A stretch of 64,000 nt of DNA, taken from the NCBI GenBank assembly GCA_031459935.1, contig JAVKHN010000002.1, forward strand, positions 1 through 64,000, written 5' to 3'. The first letter of the stretch is position 1, and each line of letters begins with the position of its first letter. The stretch is from Sysuimicrobium calidum. GTDB lineage: Bacteria > Sysuimicrobiota > Sysuimicrobiia > Sysuimicrobiales > Sysuimicrobiaceae. Positions 18,067 to 26,534 of this stretch are shown one piece after another. The notes under the pieces are model-generated. The model saw only the letters and a program-made list of their open reading frames with translations. It made no database searches and was not told the origin of the DNA. A program made the translations under genes and the position numbers.

Positions 18067-18098
18067 GGCCCTCCGAAGGCTCGGAGGGCAATTTTTTT
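18067..18098 (+). terminator. Intrinsic terminator of the SAM riboswitch
   Basis: Stem GCCCTCCG (18068-18075) with CGGAGGGC (18082-18089), then AA and seven T (18092-18098). It is placed 15 nt before the thrB start and is the OFF-state expression platform. Confidence 0.92.
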
Positions 18099-18112
18099 GC
18101 ACGAGGGGTCGC

Positions 18113-19027
18113 GTGTCCACGATCCGGGTGATCGTACCAGCCAGCTCGGCGAACCTCGGACCGGGGTTCGATGCCCTGGGCCTTGCCCTGGACATCTACA
18201 ACGAGGTGGAGGCGAGCCTCTCGGACCATCCCCGTCTCACCGTCCATGGGGAGGGGGAAGGCCTGCTCCCGGAGGACGAGGAAAACCTGGTATACCGGGC
18301 CGCCCGCGCGGTGGCGGATGCCGCGGGGGCAGAGGTGGCGTTCTGCCTGCGCTGCTGGAACCGCATTCCCTTGGGCCGCGGGCTCGGCAGCAGCGCCGCC
18401 GCCATCGTGGGAGGAATGGTGGCCGCCAACGAGTTGCTGGGACGGCCCCTGGGCCGTTCGCGCCTCGCCTCCCTCGCTACCCGTCTGGAGGGTCACCCGG
18501 ACAACGTGGTGCCCGCCCTCGTGGGGGGGATGACCGCTGCGGTGGTGGAGGACGGGGCGGCGCATTGGGTGCGGTTGCCCGTGCGGGAGTTCCCCGCGGC
18601 CGTGGTGGCTATCCCGGAGTTCGAGGTCCCCACACCCCTCGCCCGTCAGCAGCTGCCCGCACGGGTGCCCCGGGAGGACGCGGTCTTCAACGTAGGCCGG
18701 ACAGCGCTCCTCGTGGGAGCCCTCGTGGCGAGGCGGTGGGATCTATTGGGGATCGCCACGGAGGACCGGTTGCATCAGCCGTACCGGAAGCCGCTTGTGC
18801 CGGGCTTCGAGGACGTGTGCGCCGCAGCCCGGAAGGCGGGAGCCCTGGGGGTGGCGCTGAGCGGGGCCGGCCCCTCCCTCCTGGCTTTTGCGCCTCTGCC
18901 GCAGGCTTCGCAGGTGGCGGAAGCCATGCAGGCAGCCTTTACCGGACACGGGGTGAGGGCCCGGACAGTGGTGGCGCAGGTAGATCTGGAAGGAACACGT
19001 GTTCAAGCCCATGCGCTTCGGAGGTGA
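18113..19027 (+). CDS. thrB: Homoserine kinase
   Basis: GHMP kinase making O-phospho-L-homoserine from homoserine and ATP. 304 residues. Motif 1 is VPASSANLGPGFDALGLALD at the N-terminus, the phosphate loop is LGRGLGSSAAAIVGG near residue 85, and the C-terminal glycine motif is GVALSGAGPSLLAF. The GTG at 18113 is chosen because it starts right at the conserved N-terminus and GAGGGG precedes it; the longer open frame from 18008 would run through the riboswitch. First gene behind the SAM-I riboswitch; the ThrC-like gene follows 3 nt later. Confidence 0.94.
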   Translation: MSTIRVIVPASSANLGPGFDALGLALDIYNEVEASLSDHPRLTVHGEGEGLLPEDEENLVYRAARAVADAAGAEVAFCLRCWNRIPLGRGLGSSAAAIVGGMVAANELLGRPLGRSRLASLATRLEGHPDNVVPALVGGMTAAVVEDGAAHWVRLPVREFPAAVVAIPEFEVPTPLARQQLPARVPREDAVFNVGRTALLVGALVARRWDLLGIATEDRLHQPYRKPLVPGFEDVCAAARKAGALGVALSGAGPSLLAFAPLPQASQVAEAMQAAFTGHGVRARTVVAQVDLEGTRVQAHALRR

Positions 19028-19030
19028 GAG

Positions 19031-20257
19031 ATGGGGCATGCCACCCACCTGAGGTGTCGGGCCTGCGGGGCCATCTATGAAGCAGGCCCGGAATACGTAT
19101 GTACGGAGTGTTTCGGGCCTCTGGAGGTCCTCTACGACTACGATTGGATCGCGGCCCAGACCACGCGACAGGAGATCGCGTCCGGTCCGGGCTCGATCTG
19201 GCGGTACCGGACCCTGCTTCCCGTGGAGCCCCAGGAGGCGGACCTCCAGCCCGGTTGGACGCCTCTCGTGCGCGCACACCGCCTGGGCCGCCTGCTGGGC
19301 CTGCGGAACCTGTACCTCAAGAACGACACTACGAACCCCACGTGGTCGTTTAAGGACCGGGTGGTGGCGGTGGCGGTGAGCGCCGCGCGTCGGTTCGGAT
19401 TCGAGGTGCTGGCGTGCGCCTCCACGGGGAACCTGGCCAACGCCGTAGCAGCCCACGCGGCCCGGGCGGGGATGCGGGCGGTGGTGTTCGTCCCTGTGGG
19501 GTTGGAGCCGGCAAAGCTCATTATGAGCGCGGTGTACGGTCCCACCATCGTGGAAGTGGAGGGGACCTACGACGACGTGAACCGGCTGTGCACGGAGATC
19601 GCGGGGGAATACCCGTGGGCCTTCACTAACATCAACGTACGTCCCTTCTACTCCGAAGGCTGCAAGACCCTGGCCTTCGAGACCGCAGAGCAGCTGGGCT
19701 GGCGGTTCCCCGATCACGTGGTCATTCCCGTGGCCAGCGGCAATCTGCTCGTGAAGACAGAGAAGGCCTTTGAGGAACTGCGGAGGGTGGGGCTCGTGGA
19801 GGGATCGCTTCCCCGGCTCCACGGAGCCCAGCCCGAGGGGTGCAGCCCCATCGCAGCCGCCTTCCGGCAGGGGCTGGACCAGGTGCGTCCGGTGCGGCCC
19901 CAGACCATCGCCAAGTCTCTGGCCATCGGCAACCCTGCGGACGGGTACTACGCCCTGCAGGCGGTCCGGAGAACGGGAGGGGTGGTGGAGGTGGCCACGG
20001 ACGAGGAGATCGTGGAGGGCATTGAACTGCTCGCCCGGACGGAGGGGATCTTCGCGGAGACCGCGGGAGGGACCACCGTGGCGGTGCTCCGGAAGCTGGC
20101 AGAGGCCGGCCGACTGCATCCGGACGCAACCGTGGTGGCTTTCATCACCGGGAGCGGTCTCAAGACCACGGATGCCCTGGGAAACGGAGGGGGACGAACC
20201 CTGCGCATCCGCCCGACCCTGCGGGATTTTGAACGGGAGGTCCTGGCCGCGGTGTAA
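19031..20257 (+). CDS. Threonine-synthase family PLP enzyme under SAM control (paralogue 1)
   Basis: 408 residues. An N-terminal zinc-ribbon-like segment (LRCRACGAIY...YVCTECFGPL) is followed by the fold-type II PLP domain: the lysine motif NPTWSFKDRVVAVAV near residue 108, phosphate-binding/substrate loop ASTGNLANAVAAHAA near 132, and the C-terminal FITGSGLKTTD. This zinc-ribbon architecture is found in threonine synthases of actinobacteria and archaea. Known family activity: O-phosphohomoserine to threonine. Because the gene is behind a SAM-I riboswitch with thrB, and a second, ribbon-less ThrC is encoded at 38501-39559 next to hom, this copy may instead use O-phosphohomoserine for sulphur amino-acid synthesis. 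That is inference. Confidence 0.85.
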   Translation: MGHATHLRCRACGAIYEAGPEYVCTECFGPLEVLYDYDWIAAQTTRQEIASGPGSIWRYRTLLPVEPQEADLQPGWTPLVRAHRLGRLLGLRNLYLKNDTTNPTWSFKDRVVAVAVSAARRFGFEVLACASTGNLANAVAAHAARAGMRAVVFVPVGLEPAKLIMSAVYGPTIVEVEGTYDDVNRLCTEIAGEYPWAFTNINVRPFYSEGCKTLAFETAEQLGWRFPDHVVIPVASGNLLVKTEKAFEELRRVGLVEGSLPRLHGAQPEGCSPIAAAFRQGLDQVRPVRPQTIAKSLAIGNPADGYYALQAVRRTGGVVEVATDEEIVEGIELLARTEGIFAETAGGTTVAVLRKLAEAGRLHPDATVVAFITGSGLKTTDALGNGGGRTLRIRPTLRDFEREVLAAV

Positions 20258-20330
20258 ACCCTCGTGGAAGTGGGCTTGTGCGGAGCTCGTATCCTAAAGA
20301 GGGCGGGGGCAGATGCCCCCGGTGAGGATC

Positions 20331-20783
20331 ATGAGCCTCGTCATCGAACCGGCCAGGCCGGAGGACGAACCGGCCATCCAGCAGCTGATCCGCTGTATCC
20401 TGGCGGAATTGGGGCTTCCGTACGACCCGCAGACCGAGGAGGAGCTCTCGAATCTTGAGTCCCATTTCCCGCAGCCCCGCTCCGTGTTCTTCGTGGCCCG
20501 TCTGGACGGACGGATCGTCGGAACCACCGCGGTCCAGGAGCGGGCGAAGGGCCGGGCGGTCCTGAAGCACCAGTACGTGCATCCGGAGTTTCGGCGGCGT
20601 GGCATCGGGGCCAAGCTGCTGGATGCGGCTCTGGTGTACTGCCGGGTGTGCGGGTACCGGGAGGTGGAGCTGGATACCGCTCCCTGGATGCAGCAGGCCC
20701 AGCGCCTGTATCGCTCGCGGGGCTTCCGAGAGATGGGTCGGGACGAGGTTCGGGTGCACTTCCGGCTCGCCCTCCAGCCGTGA
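20331..20783 (+). CDS. GNAT family N-acetyltransferase
   Basis: 150 residues from the ATG at 20331, which follows GGTGAGGATC; an ATG at 20313 would add six residues. GNAT features are the N-terminal IEPARPEDEPAIQQL, beta strand VFFVARLDGRIVGTTAVQE, and the acetyl-CoA loop HQYVHPEFRRRGIGAKLLDAAL near residue 85. The substrate is unknown. The stop overlaps the GTG of the glycosylase gene. Confidence 0.85.
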   Translation: MSLVIEPARPEDEPAIQQLIRCILAELGLPYDPQTEEELSNLESHFPQPRSVFFVARLDGRIVGTTAVQERAKGRAVLKHQYVHPEFRRRGIGAKLLDAALVYCRVCGYREVELDTAPWMQQAQRLYRSRGFREMGRDEVRVHFRLALQP

Positions 20784-21685
20784 GTCCCACTGCCGCCGCC
20801 CGCGCGGAGGCCCTTGCCCGCATCGCGGAGGAGATCCGAAGCTGCAGGCACTGTGGGGAACTGTGTGCGACCCGAACGCAGGCGGTTCCGGGAGAAGGGC
20901 CTCCGGACGCCCCCGTGATGTTCGTGGGGGAGGCGCCCGGGGAGCAGGAGGATCGGCAGGGAAGGCCCTTCGTGGGCCCCGCGGGCCGGCTCCTCACGCA
21001 GCTGCTGGAGGGGATTCGGATCCCGCGAGAGAAGGTGTTCATCACCAATACCCTGAAGTGCCGGCCTCCCGGGAATCGGGTGCCCACCCCGGAAGAGGTG
21101 GCTCGGTGCCTCCCCTATCTGATCCGCCAGATGGCGGTGATCCAGCCCCGGATCGTGTGCCTGCTGGGGGCCACGGCGGTCACCGCCCTGCTGGGGTCGG
21201 ACCAGAAGATCAGCCGCGTACGGGGCCGGGCGTTCCGGGAACCCCACCGCTGGCTCTTCGCCACGTATCACCCTGCCGCCGCCCTGCGCAACGATCGGGT
21301 GCGGGAGACCCTGACGGAGGACTTCCGGCGGTTCCGGTGGCTGGTGGATGTGGAGTGGGGGACGGAGGACCCCGCGCGGTGGGCACCGGGGGTGATGCGG
21401 AAGATCTTCGTGGGCGAGGCGGTGGAACCTCAGGTGGTCTCGGAGGACGCTACCCTCCGGATCACCTGGGAGATCCGCTCCGTGCACCCCATGTTCCGGA
21501 CGGAGTCCGCCCTGGTGGAGCTCCTGCGCCGGTTTTTGGTGCGCCGGCAGCGGCTAGCGGGCTCCACGTCCCTCGAGGTCCTCTCCCTGCAGGGGCTGGA
21601 CGGGAACGGCCACCCGATCCCTCTGGACTCTTCGGAGTGCGCGCACCTGGTGGCGGAGGTCCGCTTCCCGCCCGCGAGCGGGTAG
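20780..21685 (+). CDS. Uracil-DNA glycosylase family 4 with C-terminal extension
   Basis: DNA-repair glycosylase removing uracil. 301 residues from the GTG at 20780. The core (about 1-195) has family-4 motif 1 GEAPGEQEDRQGRPFVGPAG, motif FITNTLKCRPPGNR and the C-terminal catalytic-loop equivalent YHPAAALRN. Four cysteines fit the [4Fe-4S] site (CRHC, TLKC, VARC). The last ~105 residues (from GTEDPARW) go beyond the usual ~190-230 residue enzyme; they contain an IRSVHPMFRTESALVELLRRFL segment and are not recognised. Confidence 0.88.
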   Translation: MSPTAAARAEALARIAEEIRSCRHCGELCATRTQAVPGEGPPDAPVMFVGEAPGEQEDRQGRPFVGPAGRLLTQLLEGIRIPREKVFITNTLKCRPPGNRVPTPEEVARCLPYLIRQMAVIQPRIVCLLGATAVTALLGSDQKISRVRGRAFREPHRWLFATYHPAAALRNDRVRETLTEDFRRFRWLVDVEWGTEDPARWAPGVMRKIFVGEAVEPQVVSEDATLRITWEIRSVHPMFRTESALVELLRRFLVRRQRLAGSTSLEVLSLQGLDGNGHPIPLDSSECAHLVAEVRFPPASG

Positions 21686-21766
21686 GGCCGCTCTCTGGGA
21701 TCCCCAGGGAGGATCCGATATGCTCGTCCTGACAAAAGGGAATCCGGGTGGTGCAGGAGGAACCGC

Positions 21767-23245
21767 ATGACCATGCATACCGCTTGGATCGGCTTGGGCT
21801 CGAACCTCGGAGATCGCCACACGAACCTCCTGGAGGCGCTGCAGCAGCTGCGGGAACGGACCCGAATCGTGCGGGTCTCCTCCGTCTACGAGACGGAACC
21901 TGCTTACTACCCGGATCAGCCGTGGTTCCTCAACATGGTGGCCCAGGTGGAGACGGAGCTGGATCCCCTGGAGCTCTTCCGGTTCCTGAAGCGCATCGAG
22001 CGGCGGATGGGGCGGCAGGAGACGGTGCGGTACGGTCCCCGGGTCATCGATCTGGATCTGTTGCTCTACGACGACCTCGTGCTGGAGACCCCGGAACTGG
22101 TGATCCCGCACCCGCGGATGACGGAGCGGGCCTTTGTGCTCGTTCCTCTTGCGGAAATCGCCCCACACCTCCTCCACCCCCAGCGGGGCCAGCCCATGGC
22201 GGAGCTCGCGGCTCAGGTGACCCAACGAGAGGGCAGCCTGACGCGGGTGCGTCCGGGCTTCGGAACCCAGCTCCAGCGGGACGTGCAGGGGGAACCGCCC
22301 GCCCTTCGCCTGGGTCTCAGCCGCGTGGGGATCACCGGGCTGCGGCGCATCGTCCGAATCCTCGACGGCGGTCGCGACAACCTCTTCTACGCGGAGATGG
22401 ACCTCTACGTGGATCTCGGGCCGAACCAGCGCGGGGTGCACATGTCCCGGTTCAGCGACAGCGTGGAGGAGATCCTGGAGGAGGCGGCGGACGAGCCCGC
22501 GCCCGACCTGGAGACGGTGGCGGAGCGGATGGCGCACCAGCTCATCGCCGCCCAGGGCGCGCGACGGGCGGAGGTCTTCATCCGGGCGCGCCTTCCCGCC
22601 ACCCGCTACGCTCCCGCTTCGGGCAAGACCACCCAGAAGCTGTATACCCTTCTGGCCCGGGCCGCCAGCGCCCCCCAACACACGGTGCGACTCGTGGGGA
22701 TCGAAGTGGAGGGGATGATGGCCTGTCCGTGTGCCCAGGATATGATCCGGACCTACGCCCGGGAGCGACTCCTGGAGGAGGGCATCAGCCCGGAGACGGC
22801 AGAACACGTGCTGCAGGTGGTGCCGCTCGCCACGCACAACCAGCGGGGAACGGGCCGGCTCGTGGTGGGCGGGGTGGAGGCGCTGCGGGCGGAGGAGCTC
22901 GCGAGCGTGGTGGAGGCGGCCATGAGCGCGGAGATCTACGACCTGCTCAAGCGACCGGACGAGCTGTTCCTGGTGGCGAAGGCGCACCGCCGGCCCAGGT
23001 TCGTGGAGGACGCGGTCCGGGAGATGATCCGAAACCTCCTGGATCGCTACCCCGACCTCCCAGACGATGCCTTCCTGCTGGCCCGACAGACCAACTTCGA
23101 GACCATCCACCCCCACGACGTGTACGCGGAGTACTCCGGAACCGTGGGGGAGGTGCGGAAAGGCCTGCTGGGCGTAGACGGAGTGGGGGCGGGGATGTCC
23201 ATGGACCGGTGGATCGCCTGGAAGCTGGGGATCGATGCGGTGTGA
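21767..23245 (+). CDS. folK-folE2: Fusion of FolK (HPPK) and GTP cyclohydrolase FolE2
   Basis: 492 residues combining two folate-pathway enzymes. Residues 1-160 are 6-hydroxymethyl-dihydropterin pyrophosphokinase: AWIGLGSNLGDR, VYETEPAYYPDQPWFLNMV and GPRVIDLDLLLYD. Residues ~170-492 are the type IB GTP cyclohydrolase: RGVHMSRFSDS, EVEGMMACPCAQDMI (conserved cysteine), ATHNQRG and FETIHPHDVYAEY. FolE2 begins the pathway (GTP to dihydroneopterin triphosphate) and FolK is two steps later. The frame is continuous and codon use is uniform. The ATG at 21767 follows AGGAGGAACCGC. The gene ends just before a strong hairpin. Confidence 0.93.
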   Translation: MTMHTAWIGLGSNLGDRHTNLLEALQQLRERTRIVRVSSVYETEPAYYPDQPWFLNMVAQVETELDPLELFRFLKRIERRMGRQETVRYGPRVIDLDLLLYDDLVLETPELVIPHPRMTERAFVLVPLAEIAPHLLHPQRGQPMAELAAQVTQREGSLTRVRPGFGTQLQRDVQGEPPALRLGLSRVGITGLRRIVRILDGGRDNLFYAEMDLYVDLGPNQRGVHMSRFSDSVEEILEEAADEPAPDLETVAERMAHQLIAAQGARRAEVFIRARLPATRYAPASGKTTQKLYTLLARAASAPQHTVRLVGIEVEGMMACPCAQDMIRTYARERLLEEGISPETAEHVLQVVPLATHNQRGTGRLVVGGVEALRAEELASVVEAAMSAEIYDLLKRPDELFLVAKAHRRPRFVEDAVREMIRNLLDRYPDLPDDAFLLARQTNFETIHPHDVYAEYSGTVGEVRKGLLGVDGVGAGMSMDRWIAWKLGIDAV

Positions 23246-23256
23246 CTGGCTAAACC

Positions 23257-23290
23257 AGGGGCGTCGGCTCTGACCAGAGCCGACGCCCCT
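23257..23290. terminator. Perfect 15-bp hairpin between convergent genes
   Basis: Arms 23257-23271 and 23276-23290 are perfectly complementary with a GACC loop. It lies between the stops of folK-folE2 (plus) and coxM (minus), so it can serve both directions; the flanking T-rich tracts are weak. Confidence 0.75.
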
Positions 23291-23301
23291 GTATCCTTTG
23301 C

Positions 23302-24168
23302 TTACGCCCGCGCACGCTCGATGGCGCGCAGCACGGCGCGCTTGGTGTATACCGTGGCCAGGTGGCGCTTGTACTCCGCGGAGGCATATAGATCGTCCGT
23401 GGCCTCCAGCCCGTCCGCGGCAACCTTTGCGGCTTCCGCCACCACAGCTTCGTCCAGGGCCTTGCCCACGAGCGCTCCTTCCACCCTCTCCAGCCGCACG
23501 GCCTTGGGGCCCACGCCGGTGATGGCCACCCTCGCCTCCCGGCAGACGCCGCCCTCCAGGGTCACGAGGCAGGCCACCCCGATGAGGGAGTAGCCGCTGG
23601 CGGGATGAGGCATCTTCACGTACGCGTAGCCCTGCCCCGGCCTGCGCACGGGGACCCGCACCTGGGTGATGACCTCCTCGGGTCGGAGGGCGGTGGTGAG
23701 CAGGTCCACGAACCACTCCGTGGCTCTCACGGTGCGTGCCCCTCCGGGGCCCTGGCAGAGGATTTCCGCCTCCAGGGCGAGAACCGCCGCGGGGTAGTCC
23801 GCGGCGGGATCCGCGTGCGCGAGGCTTCCGCCGATGGTCCCCATGTTGCGGACCTGGATGTCGCCGATCTGGGAGGCTGTCTCGGCCAGTAGAGGGCACT
23901 GCTGCTGCACCAGGGGATTGCGGGCGATCTCGTCGTGGGTGGTCATGGCGCCGATCAAAAGTGCCCCTGTGTCCTCCCGGACCCCCCGCAGCTCCTGTAC
24001 CCGGCCGAGGTCGATGAGAACCTCGGGTTGCGCGAGCCGGAGCTTCATGAGGGGCAGGAGACTGTGCCCGCCGGCCAGCAGTTTGGCCCGGTCTCCGTAC
24101 CGTTGGAGCAGCTGGATGGCCTCCTCGATCGAATGCGCCCGGACGTACTCGAAGGTCGCGGGGATCAT
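23302..24168 (-). CDS. coxM: Molybdenum hydroxylase FAD-binding subunit (CoxM/CutM family)
   Basis: FAD subunit of a form II CO-dehydrogenase-like / xanthine-dehydrogenase family enzyme, carrying electrons from the 2Fe-2S subunit to the acceptor. 288 residues from the ATG at 24168 (MIPATFEYVRAHS). FAD motifs are LLAGGHSLLPLMKLRLAQP near residue 33 and IGGSLAHADPAADYPAAVLAL near 110. The ATG overlaps the coxL stop. The longer open frame to 24207 lies inside coxL. Confidence 0.92.
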   Translation of the reverse strand: MIPATFEYVRAHSIEEAIQLLQRYGDRAKLLAGGHSLLPLMKLRLAQPEVLIDLGRVQELRGVREDTGALLIGAMTTHDEIARNPLVQQQCPLLAETASQIGDIQVRNMGTIGGSLAHADPAADYPAAVLALEAEILCQGPGGARTVRATEWFVDLLTTALRPEEVITQVRVPVRRPGQGYAYVKMPHPASGYSLIGVACLVTLEGGVCREARVAITGVGPKAVRLERVEGALVGKALDEAVVAEAAKVAADGLEATDDLYASAEYKRHLATVYTKRAVLRAIERARA

Positions 24169-26528
24169 CCTCTTCCACCTCCTTTCGCCGCCTGGATGGC
24201 CCGCCACACCCGTTCAGGCAGAAGCGGCATGTCAATGTGCCGGATGCCGAGGGGGCTTAAGGCATCCATCACCGCGTTGACCACGCACGGAGTTGCCGCG
24301 ATGGTGCCCGTCTCCCCTACTCCCTTCACCCCGAGCGGGTTGACGGGGCTCGGCGTCTCCGTCCGATCCGTCTCGAACCAGGGAAGCCAGCTGGCCTTCG
24401 GGACCGCGTAGTCCGCGAGAGAGGTGGTGAGCAGGTGCCCGTTCTCGTCGTACTTCGCGAACTCCCACAGAGCCTGGGCCACGCCCTGGACGATTCCCCC
24501 GTGGACCTGGCCGTCCACGAGGAGGGGGTTGATGACCCTTCCGCAGTCGTCCACCGCCACGTACCGCAGGAACCTCACCTGCCCGGTCTCCGGGTCCACC
24601 TCCACCATGCAGACGTGCGTCCCGAAGGGGAAGACGAAGTTTGGGGGATCCCAGTTCACCTGAGCCTCCAGCCCTGGCTCCATCCCCTCGGGGAGGTTCC
24701 ACGCGAAGTACGCCTGCCGGGCCACCTCCTGGATGGTGATGGCCCGCTCGGGTGCGCCCCGCACGTGGAACCGCCCGTTCTCGAACACCAGATCCTCCAC
24801 CGCCACCTCCAGCTGGTGGGCGGCGATCCGCATGGCCTTCTCCTTCACCCGCTGGGCCGCCAGGTAAACCGCGGTCCCTCCCACCGGAGTGGTGCGGCTC
24901 CCGTACGTGCCCCATCCCATGGCGATGGCGTCCGTATCCCCGTGGATCACCTCGATGTCGTCGAGAGGGACGCCCAGCTCCTGCGAGACGATCTGGGCGA
25001 AGGTGGTCTCCTCACCCTGTCCGTGGGGGCTTGTGCCGGTGAACACCGTGACCTTCCCCGTGGGGTAGAGGCGAACCCCCGCGCTCTCCCACAGGCCTCC
25101 CTGGAAGCCCGTGGCACCCGCGATCTTGGACGGACCTGCGCCCGTCACCTCCACGTAGGTGGAGAACCCGATGCCCACGTACCGCCCCTGGCGGCGGGCT
25201 TCCTCCTGTTGCGAGCGGGCCTTGGCATAGTCGAGGATCTCCAGGGCCCGGTTGAGGGCTGCCTCGTAGTCCCCGCTGTCGTACACCACCCCGGTGGGTG
25301 TGGCGTAAGGGAAGGCGTCCTTGGGGATGAAGTTCTTCCGCCGGAACTCCACGGGGTCCATTCCCAGTTCCCGGGCTGCCAGGTCCACCATGCGCTCTAC
25401 CACGTATGTGGCCTCCGGCCGCCCCGCGCCCCGGTACGCATCCGTGGGGGTGGTGTTCGTGAACACCCCGGTGACCTCGCACTCGATGTTCGGGATCCGG
25501 TAGACGCCGCTGAGCATGAGGCCGTAGAGCAGGGTGGGGATGGCGGGGGCGGCAGTGGAGAGGTAGGCGCCGAGGTTCGCGAGCGTACGCACCCGCAGGC
25601 CCACGATGGTCCCGTCCGGCCGTACGGCGATCTCCGCGTCCGTGACGTGGTCCCGTCCGTGGATGGTTCCCATGTAGTTCTCCCGCCGGGTCTCCGTCCA
25701 TTTCACGGACCGTCCCAGCCGGATGGCGAGGTAGGCCACCACCGCCTCCTCCGGGTAGAAGGGGATCTTGCTCCCGAACCCTCCCCCCACCTCCGGAGCG
25801 ATGACCCGCACTCGGTGCTCCGGGATTCCCAGGGTACTCGAGAGGAGCACGCGGACGATGTGGGGCGCTTGACTCGTGTTCCAGAGGGTGAGCTCACCTG
25901 TAGCGGGATTGTACTGGGCCACCGCGGCCCGGGGCTCCATGGCGGTGGGGATGAGCCGCTGGTTGATGAGGCGCTGCCGGATGACCTGAACTCCCGGTTC
26001 CCGCGCGGCGGCTTCGAAGTCCCCTCCTTTCAGGGCCCACAGGAGCGCCCGGTTCTGGGGGACATCCTCGTGCACCAGCACCTCCCCGCGGAGCGCCTGC
26101 TCCATGTCCACCACCGCGGGCAGCACCTCGTACTCCACCTCCACCAGCTCCGCGGCGTCGTACGCCTGCGCCCGGGTCTCCGCCACCACCACCGCCACTG
26201 CGTCTCCCACATACCGCACCTTGTCCTTGGCCAGGGCGGGATGCGGCGGGGTCTTCAGATCACAGCCCGGTACCAGCCACCCGCAGGGAATAGGCTGCAC
26301 CTTCCCCTCCAGGTCGGCCCCCGTGAGCACCTCCACCACTCCGGGAGCCGCCTTGGCCCGGCTCGTGTCTATGCGCTTGATCCGTGCGTGGGCATGCGGG
26401 CTGCGTACGAAGGCCACGTAGCACATGCGGGGGAGCACCACGTCGTCCGTGTAGGTGGCGTTTCCGGTGATGAGCCTCGGGTCTTCCCGCCTCCGGATCC
26501 TGGCACCGAAGACCTGCGTTACCGCCAT
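24165..26528 (-). CDS. coxL: Molybdopterin-binding large subunit, form II CoxL-like
   Basis: Catalytic subunit of an aerobic molybdenum hydroxylase. 787 residues. Motifs are the N-terminal RRREDPRLITGNATYTDD, APEVGGGFGSK near residue 240 and TTPTDAYRGAGRPEATYVVE near 372. The active-site loop reads AYRGAGR, the form II signature. True CO dehydrogenases (form I) have a cysteine-bearing AYxCSFR loop that holds the copper. So the substrate may be another aldehyde, heterocycle or carbon compound and CO oxidation should not be assumed. Co-transcribed coxS-coxL-coxM, the order usual for form II. Confidence 0.9.
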   Translation of the reverse strand: MAVTQVFGARIRRREDPRLITGNATYTDDVVLPRMCYVAFVRSPHAHARIKRIDTSRAKAAPGVVEVLTGADLEGKVQPIPCGWLVPGCDLKTPPHPALAKDKVRYVGDAVAVVVAETRAQAYDAAELVEVEYEVLPAVVDMEQALRGEVLVHEDVPQNRALLWALKGGDFEAAAREPGVQVIRQRLINQRLIPTAMEPRAAVAQYNPATGELTLWNTSQAPHIVRVLLSSTLGIPEHRVRVIAPEVGGGFGSKIPFYPEEAVVAYLAIRLGRSVKWTETRRENYMGTIHGRDHVTDAEIAVRPDGTIVGLRVRTLANLGAYLSTAAPAIPTLLYGLMLSGVYRIPNIECEVTGVFTNTTPTDAYRGAGRPEATYVVERMVDLAARELGMDPVEFRRKNFIPKDAFPYATPTGVVYDSGDYEAALNRALEILDYAKARSQQEEARRQGRYVGIGFSTYVEVTGAGPSKIAGATGFQGGLWESAGVRLYPTGKVTVFTGTSPHGQGEETTFAQIVSQELGVPLDDIEVIHGDTDAIAMGWGTYGSRTTPVGGTAVYLAAQRVKEKAMRIAAHQLEVAVEDLVFENGRFHVRGAPERAITIQEVARQAYFAWNLPEGMEPGLEAQVNWDPPNFVFPFGTHVCMVEVDPETGQVRFLRYVAVDDCGRVINPLLVDGQVHGGIVQGVAQALWEFAKYDENGHLLTTSLADYAVPKASWLPWFETDRTETPSPVNPLGVKGVGETGTIAATPCVVNAVMDALSPLGIRHIDMPLLPERVWRAIQAAKGGGRG

Positions 26529-26534
26529 CCCCCC

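Noticed and set aside
20258..20330. MoaD/ThiS-like sulphur-carrier gene next to the SAM-regulated ThrC
   Set aside because: The downstream gene is a GNAT and there is no small GG-ending ubiquitin-like frame here.
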